From the NCBI GenBank assembly GCA_019636275.1, contig JAHBXY010000018.1, positions 1 through 64,000 on the forward strand: DNA of 64,000 bases, written 5' to 3'. This DNA is from Planctomycetota bacterium. GTDB taxonomy: Bacteria; Planctomycetota; J058. Of the stretch, positions 37,771 to 45,236 are shown piece after piece. The notes beneath the pieces are model-generated. The model was not told the DNA's origin. It did no database searches and saw only the letters and a program-made list of their open reading frames with translations. The position numbers and the translations under genes are program-made. The stretch's first letter is position 1; every line of letters begins with the position of its first letter.

Positions 37771-38937
37771 TCAGGGTCCCGCAGCCTCTCGGCCGGAAGC
37801 CTTCGCGAGGGCTCGGGCGAGGCGGAGCGCCTGTCGACGGACGGGGCTCTCCGTCGACCACTCGGCCTCTGTAGGCGAGAGGAGCGCGCCAACGAGCTCA
37901 CGAGCGCGGGCGAGATTGCCGGAGCGGAGCAGCACGAGCCAGGCGCGACGGCGCCGCGGCTGGTCGTCGGCGAAGACCGACCGTTCGTACCAGCCGGCGG
38001 CCGCGCCGGCGAGGCGGTCGGCGGCGCAGGCGGCGAGGGCGGCCGCCGGGAGCGGAGCGCCGAGGAGCGCGTGCGCGAGCAGCAGCCCCGCCCGGAGGAG
38101 GTGCTCGCAGCCCGTCTCGACCGCGGTCCGCTCGAGGCGACACCAGTCCAACCCGCCGCGTCTCACGAACAGGGCGACGTCGACGATCCACCGCAGGCGC
38201 GACCAGGCGTGCCGGCAGCCGTGAACGCACAAGAAGAGGAAGTGGTCCTCCGGTCCCAGCGTCCGGACCGTGTGGCCCTCGACGACCGCGGTCTCGGCGC
38301 GCCTCCAGAGCGACTCCGGCGCGTCACCCAGAGGGCCGTAGGGCGGAGTGAGGCGCCAGTGGAGATCGACGTTGATCCGTCCACTCCGCTCGAACACGCT
38401 CTCCTTGCCGAGCGCGACGCAGCGCGCCTCCTGCCCGCTGGGCATGCGGTGTCGCTCGCCATAGCCGAGGCCCATGAGCGCGCGCCGGGCGCGGACGACG
38501 TCCTCTGGCCGGACGAGGAGATCGAGGTCGGCGCAAGGCCGAAGATGGCCCGCCGCCGGGTGGAGCCGTTCGCCCAGGGCGGGCCCCTTGAACGAGAGCG
38601 CGTCGATGTCCGCAGCGTGAAGCGCGCCGAGCACCGTCCCGAGCTGGGCGGCCCGATGCAGGTGCTCGGCCGCGGCCTGGAACGACTCCGCCTTGAGCGC
38701 CGCGCGGGCGCGGGCCGGGAGCGCGTCCGTGCCCCCGAGGGCGGCGCCCACCAGCGCCAGGACGCCGTGCTCGCGGCCCACCGCGTCCACGACCTCCCAG
38801 GGGGCTGCGCGCGCGAGGTCGAGCGCACGGCTCGCGTCCGGCAGGGCCTCGGACACGAGCAGCCGGGCGCAGCGCACGACGAGCTCGCGCGCCGCGTCCC
38901 GATCCTCCGCGACCCGTGGCGCGCCGTCGTCGAGCAC
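37771..38937 (-). CDS. Nucleotidyltransferase-family protein (PF14907 type) of the lasso cluster
   Basis: 388 residues. The catalytic region holds ALSFKGPALGERLHP and RPCADLDLLVRPEDV, the DxD of a minimal nucleotidyltransferase, followed by NVDLHWRL and a helical C-terminal half. This family (NTP_transf_5) recurs in lasso-peptide clusters with HprK-like kinases; in pseudomycoidin-type systems such a protein is reported to modify the phosphorylated C-terminal residue. It is divergent from the B2-B1-C-A-K genes and separated from B2 by about 97 bases, which would hold a shared promoter region. Confidence 0.85.
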   Translation of the reverse strand: MLDDGAPRVAEDRDAARELVVRCARLLVSEALPDASRALDLARAAPWEVVDAVGREHGVLALVGAALGGTDALPARARAALKAESFQAAAEHLHRAAQLGTVLGALHAADIDALSFKGPALGERLHPAAGHLRPCADLDLLVRPEDVVRARRALMGLGYGERHRMPSGQEARCVALGKESVFERSGRINVDLHWRLTPPYGPLGDAPESLWRRAETAVVEGHTVRTLGPEDHFLFLCVHGCRHAWSRLRWIVDVALFVRRGGLDWCRLERTAVETGCEHLLRAGLLLAHALLGAPLPAAALAACAADRLAGAAAGWYERSVFADDQPRRRRAWLVLLRSGNLARARELVGALLSPTEAEWSTESPVRRQALRLARALAKASGREAAGP

Positions 38938-39002
38938 GCGATCAACGTATCCGCGCGCGGCGCGCCGACAACTCCGCCGTTCCCTGGTCAGGGTGGCTGC
39001 TT

Positions 39003-39008
39003 TATGCT
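39003..39008 (+). promoter_or_regulatory. Putative -10 element TATGCT of the lasso operon
   Basis: TATGCT in the gap between the divergent nucleotidyltransferase and B2 genes, 26 bases before GTG 39035. GGGGGAG at 39022-39028 is the matching ribosome binding site. No good -35. Confidence 0.35.
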
Positions 39009-39034
39009 GTCGACCAGGCGTGGGGGAGTTGACG

Positions 39035-39460
39035 GTGCTCGGCAGGCTGCGACACGTGTACGACCGGGCGCGCCGGGCGGGGCCCGACGGGCGGCTGCTC
39101 CTCGCGGAGGCGTTCGTCGCCTCCGTCGTCGTGCGCGCCGCGCTCTCGGGCCTGCCCTACGCCGCCGCCGCGCGCGTGATCACCCGCGCCCAGCCGCTCA
39201 TCGGGCGACGCCCACGTGAGCCACGACGGATCGTGTGGGCCGTGCGCGTCGCCGCCGCCCGCGTGCCCGGAGCCACCTGCCTGGTGCAGGCGCTCGTCGG
39301 CCAGGCCCTCCTCGCGCGCTCGGGGCGATCGTCCGCCGTCCGCTTCGGCGTGCGCCGCGGCGCGGCGGGCGTCGAGGCGCACGCCTGGCTCGAGCACGAG
39401 GGCAGCGCCCTCGTCGGCGCGGACGAGCGCTATGCGCCGTTCGAAGGAGTCCGCGCGTGA
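39035..39460 (+). CDS. Lasso peptide B2 protein (transglutaminase-like leader peptidase)
   Basis: 141 residues. GTG 39035 is favoured because GGGGGAG lies 6 bases upstream; GTG 39020 and TTG 39029 are alternatives. The Transglut_core3 fold is recognisable by the catalytic triad C82 (VPGATCLVQALVGQALL), H116 (EAHAWLEHEG) and D130 (GADERYAPF). B2 proteins cut the leader from the lasso precursor just after the Thr(-2)-X(-1) site, in concert with B1. The stop overlaps the B1 start. Confidence 0.93.
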   Translation: MLGRLRHVYDRARRAGPDGRLLLAEAFVASVVVRAALSGLPYAAAARVITRAQPLIGRRPREPRRIVWAVRVAAARVPGATCLVQALVGQALLARSGRSSAVRFGVRRGAAGVEAHAWLEHEGSALVGADERYAPFEGVRA

Positions 39461-39759
39461 CCGCGAGGGGCGTGACGCTGAGCGATCGCGTGACCCCGGC
39501 CGAGGAGGTCCTGTTCAAGGAGCTCGAGGGTGAGGCGGTCTTGCTCCACCTCGACGTCGGCCGGTATTTCGCGCTCGACCCGGTCGGGACGCGGATCTGG
39601 GCGCTGCTGCGCGAGCGCGAGGGCGACCTCGCGGCGGTCCTCGACGGGATCCTGGCCGAGTTCGACGTCGCCCGGGAGGAGGCCGCGCGCGACCTCCTGG
39701 CGCTCCTCGACGAGCTCGTCGCCGAGCGGCTCGTCCGGGTCCAGACCCCGCCGGCGTGA
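39457..39759 (+). CDS. Lasso peptide B1 protein (PqqD-like RiPP recognition element)
   Basis: 100 residues from GTG 39457 (GTGA overlap). PqqD/RRE winged helix-turn-helix: LSDRVTPAEEVLFKELEGEAVLLHLDVGRYFALDPVGTRIW is the beta-hairpin region (positions 11-51), followed by three helices with DGILAEFDVAREEAARDLLA. It binds the leader peptide (YxxPxLxxxG motif) and delivers it to B2 and the cyclase. The next gene overlaps its stop. Confidence 0.93.
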   Translation: MTARGVTLSDRVTPAEEVLFKELEGEAVLLHLDVGRYFALDPVGTRIWALLREREGDLAAVLDGILAEFDVAREEAARDLLALLDELVAERLVRVQTPPA

Positions 39760-41525
39760 GCGGCTTCCTCGCGCTCGTGGGCGAGCCGGCGGCGCTCGCG
39801 TCCCCGGACCTCGCCTCGACCCTCCTCGGGCTGGCCCATACGCGTCCTGTGGACCTCTGGCGCGGGGGGCACGACGTCCTGCTCGCGAGCGGCCCCAACC
39901 CGGCCGACGTGGCCCTCGGGCGGGTCGAGGACCTCCAGCGGGGGCGCCTCGTCGTCGCGGTCGACGCGCGGCTCGACGCTCGCGATGACCTCCGGGCCGC
40001 GCTGCTGGCCGCCAACCAGCAACCTGCCGCGGGGGCGAGCGACGCGGCGCTCGTGGCGCATGCCTGCGAGGCCTGGGGCCCCGCCTGCGTCGAGCGCCTG
40101 CGCGGCGACTTCTCGTTCGTGGCCTGGGATCCGGCCCGTCGCGAGCTGTTCGGGGCGCGCGACCCGTTCGGCGGGCGGCCGCTGTTCTACGCCGAGGTCC
40201 AGGGCGGGCTGGTCGTGAGCAACGCCATGTGTCCCGTCTCCGAGCACCCGCTCGTGTCGGACGACCTCGACGAGCTCTGGCTCGCGGACTTCGTCCTGCT
40301 CGGCGAGAGCCTGCGCCCGGAGGCCAGCGTGTTCGGCGCGGTCCGCAGACTTCCCCCTGGGCACGCGCTCCTCGTCCGCGACGGGGGCCTCCGGTCGGTC
40401 CGACCCACCTTCGCGCTCGACCCGGTCCCCCCGCTCCGCGGGGACGAGGGCGAAGTGCGCGCGCAGGTCACGGCGGCCCTCGACGCGGCGGTGCGCGACC
40501 GCCTGCCCTCCGATCGCCTCGGCGTGCTCCTGAGCGGGGGCCTCGACTCGCCGCTCATCGCCGCCCTCGCCCGCCGCCTCGCGCCGGCCCTCGACATGCG
40601 CGGCCACTTCGTCCACTTCGAGCGCCTCATCCCCGACGTCGAACCCCCGTTTGTGAGGCGGGTGGCCGATGCGCTCGGCGTGCCGCTCCGGTCGGTGGCG
40701 GCGGATGATGTCGGGCTGTTCGATCACTGGGAGCACGGGAGCGCCTTCGAGCCGACCCATGGGCTCGACCTGGGGATCGCCGCCCTGGTGGACCCGGGGC
40801 TCGTCGAGCACGCGCCCGTCGCGTTCACCGGCCATCCCAGCGACGCGCTGCTCATGCCCGACCCGCTGCCGCTCGCCGCCTGGCACGACGGCCTGCGCGC
40901 GACCTTGCGCGGCTTCTGCGCCACCTGGCAGCGCTGGAGATTCCGCCCCTCCCTGAGCCTCGCGTGGGCATGGCGCCGCCTCCGGCCCGGGAGCGACGAG
41001 GAGCCCTTCCCCGCCTGGCTCGACCCTGAGGTCGTCGACCGGCTCGGCCTGCGTGAGCGCTGGAGGGTCGGCCGTCGCGACCGGCCGCCGCTCCCAGGCC
41101 GGCGTGGCGATGCCCGGGCGTACGTCCGTGGCCCGGTTTGGGCCACCATGTTCGAGCAGCGCCACTCGTGCGCGACCGGCCTCGCCCTCGAGTTCCGCCA
41201 TCCTCTCTTTGATCTGCGGGTCGTTCGGGCGCTCCTCGGGCTTCCCTCGCTGCCCTGGTGCCAGCGAAAGGCGGTCTTCCGCGACCTGGGACGAGTTGCG
41301 GGGCTGCCCGAAGTGGTCGTTCTACGGCAAAAGGCCCCGCTCGCGGGTGACCTCCTTCAGGCCCTAGCCGACCAGGAGCACGCATGGCCACCCGCCGTCG
41401 TGCCCCCGCTCGCCGGGTGGGTACGGCCCGGTAGGCGCCCGAGCTCTCGCGCCCACCTCGAGCCATGGATCCGGCTCGTCGATGCGGACCGATGGCTCGC
41501 GCTGTCTCGCGTGGCCGGCGAGTGA
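39756..41525 (+). CDS. Lasso peptide cyclase C (asparagine synthetase homologue)
   Basis: 589 residues from GTG 39756. An N-terminal glutaminase-like domain without the catalytic Cys at position 2 (MSGFLALVG), carrying DFSFVAWDPARRELFGARDPF, and a C-terminal synthetase domain with the ATP pyrophosphatase loop SGGLDS (260-265) and FTGHPSDALL. Lasso C proteins adenylate the Asp or Glu side chain and close the macrolactam with the core N-terminus. The gene order B2-B1-C followed by the precursor leaves little doubt about the role. Confidence 0.93.
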   Translation: MSGFLALVGEPAALASPDLASTLLGLAHTRPVDLWRGGHDVLLASGPNPADVALGRVEDLQRGRLVVAVDARLDARDDLRAALLAANQQPAAGASDAALVAHACEAWGPACVERLRGDFSFVAWDPARRELFGARDPFGGRPLFYAEVQGGLVVSNAMCPVSEHPLVSDDLDELWLADFVLLGESLRPEASVFGAVRRLPPGHALLVRDGGLRSVRPTFALDPVPPLRGDEGEVRAQVTAALDAAVRDRLPSDRLGVLLSGGLDSPLIAALARRLAPALDMRGHFVHFERLIPDVEPPFVRRVADALGVPLRSVAADDVGLFDHWEHGSAFEPTHGLDLGIAALVDPGLVEHAPVAFTGHPSDALLMPDPLPLAAWHDGLRATLRGFCATWQRWRFRPSLSLAWAWRRLRPGSDEEPFPAWLDPEVVDRLGLRERWRVGRRDRPPLPGRRGDARAYVRGPVWATMFEQRHSCATGLALEFRHPLFDLRVVRALLGLPSLPWCQRKAVFRDLGRVAGLPEVVVLRQKAPLAGDLLQALADQEHAWPPAVVPPLAGWVRPGRRPSSRAHLEPWIRLVDADRWLALSRVAGE

Positions 41526-41550
41526 TAGCATGACTAGCTGCACGTGGTTC

Positions 41551-41555
41551 AGGAG
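41551..41555 (+). promoter_or_regulatory. Ribosome binding site of the lasso precursor
   Basis: AGGAG lies 6 bases before ATG 41562, confirming the start of the 48-residue precursor. A TAGCAT hexamer at 41526-41531 could be a promoter element giving extra precursor mRNA. Confidence 0.6.
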
Positions 41556-41561
41556 ACGACG

Positions 41562-41708
41562 ATGGCCCCCACCGACCCGACCGCTCGGCGCCCATATCAC
41601 CGCCCTCACCTCATGCGACTGGGCGATGTCGCCTCGCTCACTCAGTCGGTTGGCGCGAACGCCGCGCCCGATGGCGGAGCGGCGCCGAACAACATGATCA
41701 AGTCCTGA
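41562..41708 (+). CDS. Lasso peptide precursor (48 residues)
   Basis: A 48-codon gene directly after the cyclase. The leader has the exact lasso motif YxxPxLxxxGxxxxxT: Y12, P15, L17, G21, T27. Thr27 is the conserved penultimate leader residue, so cleavage after Q28 gives a 20-residue core (29-48). It begins SVGANAAPD, so a 9-residue ring between the Ser29 amine and Asp37 (core position 9) is predicted, followed by GGAAPN and the C-terminal NMIKS. A 7-residue ring from Gly31 to Asp37 is less likely because it would break the Thr(-2) rule. The C-terminal residue is Ser48, the residue phosphorylated in paeninodin. No other precursor copy was found. Confidence 0.88.
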   Translation: MAPTDPTARRPYHRPHLMRLGDVASLTQSVGANAAPDGGAAPNNMIKS

Positions 41709-41748
41709 ACCGGACCCAACTCAAACCCCGACGGCGAGTCAGCGTCGC

Positions 41749-42642
41749 GTGACCATGTATCGCGCGTTCGGGCTGGACCTCCGCTGCGCGGAGCCGCTGC
41801 CCTGTGGGCCTGCGACGGAGCGCTTGGACTCGCCCCCGCTCGCAGTCGTCAGCGTTCAGTCGGACCCGACGAGGGCCGAGGGGAGCTTCGGCGACCTCGT
41901 GCTGGAGTATCCGGACGGGTATCACTTCAGGATCGCCCCCGCCGGAGACAGGATCGTGGCGCGCTGGCCGGACGACGCCACGTTCGAGGACGCGAGCTGT
42001 TACCTCCTCGGCCCCGTCCTCCGGTTCGTCTTGGGCCTCCGCGGCGTTCCCTGTCTTCACGCCAGCGCCGTCGACGTCGATGGTGGAGCGATCGCGCTTG
42101 CGGGCGAGTCCGGCGCCGGGAAGTCGACCACGGCCGCGGCCCTGGTACGCGCCGGCGCGCGGCTCCTCACCGACGATACGGTCACCCTGGTGCGTTCGGG
42201 AGAGGACGTGGTCGTCCACCCTGGCTACGCCGGTCTCCGGCTCTGGCCGGATGTGACGGCCGCGCTCGGTGGGCCGGGCGTCGAGCTCCCCCGCGTCAGC
42301 CCGGGCTGGGACAAGCGCTTCCTAGCAGCGGAGGGGCGCGCCTTCGACCTGCGTCCGGTCCCCTTGCGCGCGATCTACCTGCTGGGAGACCGGCGGACCG
42401 CTGGTGCGCCCTGCATCGAGGCGCTGAGCGCGCGCGATCGGCTGCTCGCGCTGCTGCAGCACGTGCGCGAGGAGGGCGCGAAGGGGCGAGCCGGCTGGGC
42501 GCGCGCGTTCGAGGCGCTCGCCGCCCTCATCGAGCGGATACCGGTGCGGCGACTGATCCCGCACGCCGACCTGGACCGGTTGCCGGCCCTCGTCGACCTC
42601 GTGCTGACGGAGGCGCGCCGGCCGGACGGGCCCGAAGTCTGA
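41749..42642 (+). CDS. HprK-like kinase, probable lasso peptide C-terminal Ser kinase
   Basis: 297 residues from GTG 41749 (ATG 41755 possible). No N-terminal HprK sensor domain; after an unrelated 100-residue segment comes the kinase core with CLHASAVDVDG, P-loop GESGAGKST (119-127), RAGARLLTDDTVTLV and HPGYAGLRLWPD. This is the PadeK-type HPr kinase homologue seen in paeninodin-type lasso clusters, where it phosphorylates the C-terminal Ser of the precursor. The precursor here ends in Ser. The stop is 2 bases before the methyltransferase start. Confidence 0.88.
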   Translation: MTMYRAFGLDLRCAEPLPCGPATERLDSPPLAVVSVQSDPTRAEGSFGDLVLEYPDGYHFRIAPAGDRIVARWPDDATFEDASCYLLGPVLRFVLGLRGVPCLHASAVDVDGGAIALAGESGAGKSTTAAALVRAGARLLTDDTVTLVRSGEDVVVHPGYAGLRLWPDVTAALGGPGVELPRVSPGWDKRFLAAEGRAFDLRPVPLRAIYLLGDRRTAGAPCIEALSARDRLLALLQHVREEGAKGRAGWARAFEALAALIERIPVRRLIPHADLDRLPALVDLVLTEARRPDGPEV

Positions 42643-42644
42643 GC

Positions 42645-43784
42645 ATGTACGACCTCCTGGGCTACGCCTCGATGCTCACGGACGGAGTGCGCCTCGCGGC
42701 GTACACGGAAGCCTTGCGCCGCGCCGTGCGGCCCGGCGACGTGGTCGTCGACCTTGGCGCGGGGCCCGGAGTTTTCGCGCTCTACGCGGCGCGCCTCGGC
42801 GCAGGGAAGGTCCACGGCGTCGACCCCACGCCGCTCGTCGCGCTCGGACGAGATGCGGCCAGGCGCGCCGGGCTCGACGGTCAGGTCGAGTTCCACCAGG
42901 CCCGCCTCGAGGAGCTCGAGCTTCCTGGGCGGGCGGACGTGATCGTCTCCGACCTGAGGGGGGTGCTGCCGCTGTTCGAGGGGCATCTGTCGACGCTGAT
43001 GCACGCGCGCGACCACGTCCTGCGGCCGGGCGGGACGCTGATACCCGCCCAGGACCGACTCCGAGTCGCCGTGGGGGAGGCCTCCGAGGTCTACCGGGAC
43101 CGTGTGACCGTCTGGACCTCGCAGGAGCTCGGCCTCTCCATGGAGGCGGCGCGGCGCTGCGCGGCGAACACCTGGTGCCGCGTCAAGCGCAACGAGGCCC
43201 GCGTCGTCTCGAGCGCGGAGACGTGGAGCACCCTCGACTACGCCTCGCTCCGCGACGTGAACGCGGCGGGGCGGGTGGAGCTGGTCGTCCCGCGACCGAC
43301 CATGGGGCACGGACTGGTCGTCTGGTTCGAGACCACCCTGGTCCCCGAAGTGGAGTTCTCGACCGCCCCAGACCAGCCGGAGGCCGTCTACAACCGCGCC
43401 TTCTTCCCGTGGAACGAGCCCGTCGAGCTCGACATGGGAGCGCGGCTGTCCGTCCACCTGCGAGCTGACCTCGTTGGCCGCGACTACGTCTGGACCTGGA
43501 CGACCGACATCGCACGGCCGGGACGGGCCGCCGTGCGCTTCGAGCAGGCGAGCTTCTTCGGTGACGTCCAGAGCCCGGAGGACGTGCGCCGCGCTGGCGA
43601 GTCCTACGCCCCCGACCTCACCGAGGATGGCGCGGTGGACCGCGCGATCCTCGTCGAGGTCGACGGACGGCGCACGAACGGAGAGATCGCGCGGCGCCTG
43701 CGCGAGGCGTTCCCTGGCCGCTTCTCCGACCACGCCGCCGCCCTCCGGCGGGTGACGGAGCTGACGAGGCGCCTCGGGCGATGA
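42645..43784 (+). CDS. PRMT-like SAM methyltransferase with a PqqD-like C-terminal tail
   Basis: 379 residues, ATG 42645. N-terminal Rossmann fold with VVVDLGAGPGVFALYAARLGAG, VHGVDPTPLVALG, ADVIVSDLRGVLPLFEGHL and the following beta-barrel domain give the architecture of protein arginine methyltransferases; here the double-E loop reads SDLRGVLPLFEG, with only one Glu. The last 60 residues (AILVEVDGRRTNGEIARRL and LRRVTEL) resemble a PqqD/RRE-type winged helix, suggesting leader-directed substrate binding. No Arg is in the predicted core, so the target atom is unclear: the C-terminal carboxylate, Asn or Lys47 are possibilities. Confidence 0.75.
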   Translation: MYDLLGYASMLTDGVRLAAYTEALRRAVRPGDVVVDLGAGPGVFALYAARLGAGKVHGVDPTPLVALGRDAARRAGLDGQVEFHQARLEELELPGRADVIVSDLRGVLPLFEGHLSTLMHARDHVLRPGGTLIPAQDRLRVAVGEASEVYRDRVTVWTSQELGLSMEAARRCAANTWCRVKRNEARVVSSAETWSTLDYASLRDVNAAGRVELVVPRPTMGHGLVVWFETTLVPEVEFSTAPDQPEAVYNRAFFPWNEPVELDMGARLSVHLRADLVGRDYVWTWTTDIARPGRAAVRFEQASFFGDVQSPEDVRRAGESYAPDLTEDGAVDRAILVEVDGRRTNGEIARRLREAFPGRFSDHAAALRRVTELTRRLGR

Positions 43785-44036
43785 GCCGCGCCGCGCCGCG
43801 ATCGGCCGGGGCTGCGTGGGGAGGAGACGAGGGACCGAGCGCAGAACGAGGAGTTCGCGCGCCCCGTCTCGACCTCTCGCGTCTCGAAGCACGCCGTCAC
43901 CGTGACTGGCATACACGCAGCGTTCACGTGTGCGGCACCGACTCGACAGGCGCCTCATGCAGCGTGGCATGGTGATACTGTCTGGCGCGACTGCCTCCGG
44001 TGGTGGACGGCCCCTCGACCCAGGAGTCATGCGAAC

Positions 44037-44912
44037 GTGCTTGCATCAGTCATCATCACTACATACAAACGGCCTGCTTACCTCTTCCGCGCGGTGTGCT
44101 CCGTGCTCGCGCAGTCGCTCACGGACTTCGAGGTGATCATCGTCGACGACTCCCCGGATTCTCCGTCGGAGGAGGCGATCTCGTCGCTCCTGAGCGACCG
44201 TCGGATCCACTACCATCGCAACGAACGAAACCTCGGCGGCGGCGCATCGCGCAACGTGGGCCTCGAGTTCAGCACGGGCGAATACGTCTGCTTCCTCGAC
44301 GACGACGACGTGTGGCTGCCCGACCGGCTGCTCCTTGCCGCTCGAGCGCTGCGGCCCTCGACCATCTGGTCGTCGGTGGGATGGGAGTGGCGGGAGGACG
44401 CGACCGGCCGCCTCGAGAAGCGGCGCGTCGCCAATCGAACAGGGCGGGTGGCTGGTCTGCCGCGTTGGATGCACAACATAGCAGTGGACTACCTCGTGCA
44501 ACGAGAGGTGGCCCTCACGTTGCCCACAAGTGAGACGCTCAACTACTACATCCCAATGGAGTTCATCTGCCGCTTGTTCAAGGTTGCGCCGCCGGTGTTC
44601 GTTCCCGAGGTGCTGATCTCTTGCCGCACGCACCCAGGCGAGCGCACAAGCACTCGATCGGCAAGAGCGAAACTCGATGACATCGCCGCGATTCGCCGCC
44701 TTCATGGAGACCTGTTGGGATCCGACAGGGCAGCAGATGCGCACTTCCTCACGATCGAAGCGGCACTCCTCGAGGAGGAGGGCCACTGCATGGACGCAGC
44801 ATTTCGGTATGCGCGCGCGGCCGCGCTCCGGCCGAATCTGAAGAATCCGATGCGGGGGGCGAGGGCAGGCGTGAAGGCGCTCCGGACGCTCGTTCGTAGC
44901 GGGCTTCCGTAA
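44037..44912 (+). CDS. Glycosyltransferase family 2
   Basis: 291 residues. GTG 44037 (MLASVIITTYKRPAYLFRAV) is chosen because AGGAG lies 10 bases upstream; the frame is open to 43902 but that segment is not protein-like. VIIVDDSPDSPSEEAISSLL, NLGGGASRNVGLEFSTGEYV, CFLDDDDVWLPDRLL (DxD) and FVPEVLISCRTHPGERTS are GT-A marks. Base composition seems somewhat less GC-rich than the neighbours, and it is flanked by non-coding stretches of 252 and 324 bases, so it may have been inserted. Ends in TAA. Confidence 0.88.
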   Translation: MLASVIITTYKRPAYLFRAVCSVLAQSLTDFEVIIVDDSPDSPSEEAISSLLSDRRIHYHRNERNLGGGASRNVGLEFSTGEYVCFLDDDDVWLPDRLLLAARALRPSTIWSSVGWEWREDATGRLEKRRVANRTGRVAGLPRWMHNIAVDYLVQREVALTLPTSETLNYYIPMEFICRLFKVAPPVFVPEVLISCRTHPGERTSTRSARAKLDDIAAIRRLHGDLLGSDRAADAHFLTIEAALLEEEGHCMDAAFRYARAAALRPNLKNPMRGARAGVKALRTLVRSGLP

Positions 44913-45236
44913 CCTCCCTCGTCACCTACACCTCTTGCTGCGCCCCGGACTCGGCCAACACCTCGCCTCTGAGAAGTTCGGCACGACTGCGCGGGGGCCA
45001 CTACGACGCTGGCTGGTCAGTCGCGCAGGAACCAGGTACCACGCGCTCAAGGGTCTCCGAACCGGTGATAGAATCCGTTGGACCCCGGTCCACAGAGACG
45101 TCCAATCGACGCTCCTGGGGCTCTCAAGGTGGGATGCCGCTCGTAAGAGCGTGACTCACGGGTCGCGAGACCACGGTCCTGCGGTGACCGCGTGCGGCGC
45201 TCGCCTCGGTCACCAGGGGTCGGAGTCGGATCGATC
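44913..45236. other. Intergenic region, 324 bases, no gene seen
   Basis: No open frame of coding character. It holds two short inverted repeats (GGACC/GGTCC at 45080-45091; CGCTC-GTAA-GAGCG at 45138-45151) and a TAGAAT hexamer at 45069-45074 that could be a -10 element for the flippase, leaving a leader of about 155 bases. Confidence 0.4.

Noticed and set aside
38693-39034. Upstream extension of the lasso B2 frame
   Set aside because: The extension is antisense to the nucleotidyltransferase and is Arg/Ser/Ala-rich; the ribosome binding site supports GTG 39035.
41482-41697. 71-codon frame overlapping the lasso precursor
   Set aside because: It is in another frame and lacks a ribosome binding site and leader motif; the 41562-41708 frame has both.
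43902-44036. N-terminal extension of the GT2 at 44037
   Set aside because: The added residues do not resemble protein sequence of the family, and GTG 44037 has its own AGGAG and matches the usual GT2 N-terminus.
44910-44915. TAACCT at the end of the GT2 gene as another stop/-10 overlap
   Set aside because: No start codon or gene follows at a useful distance, so it does not fit the pattern of the other four.
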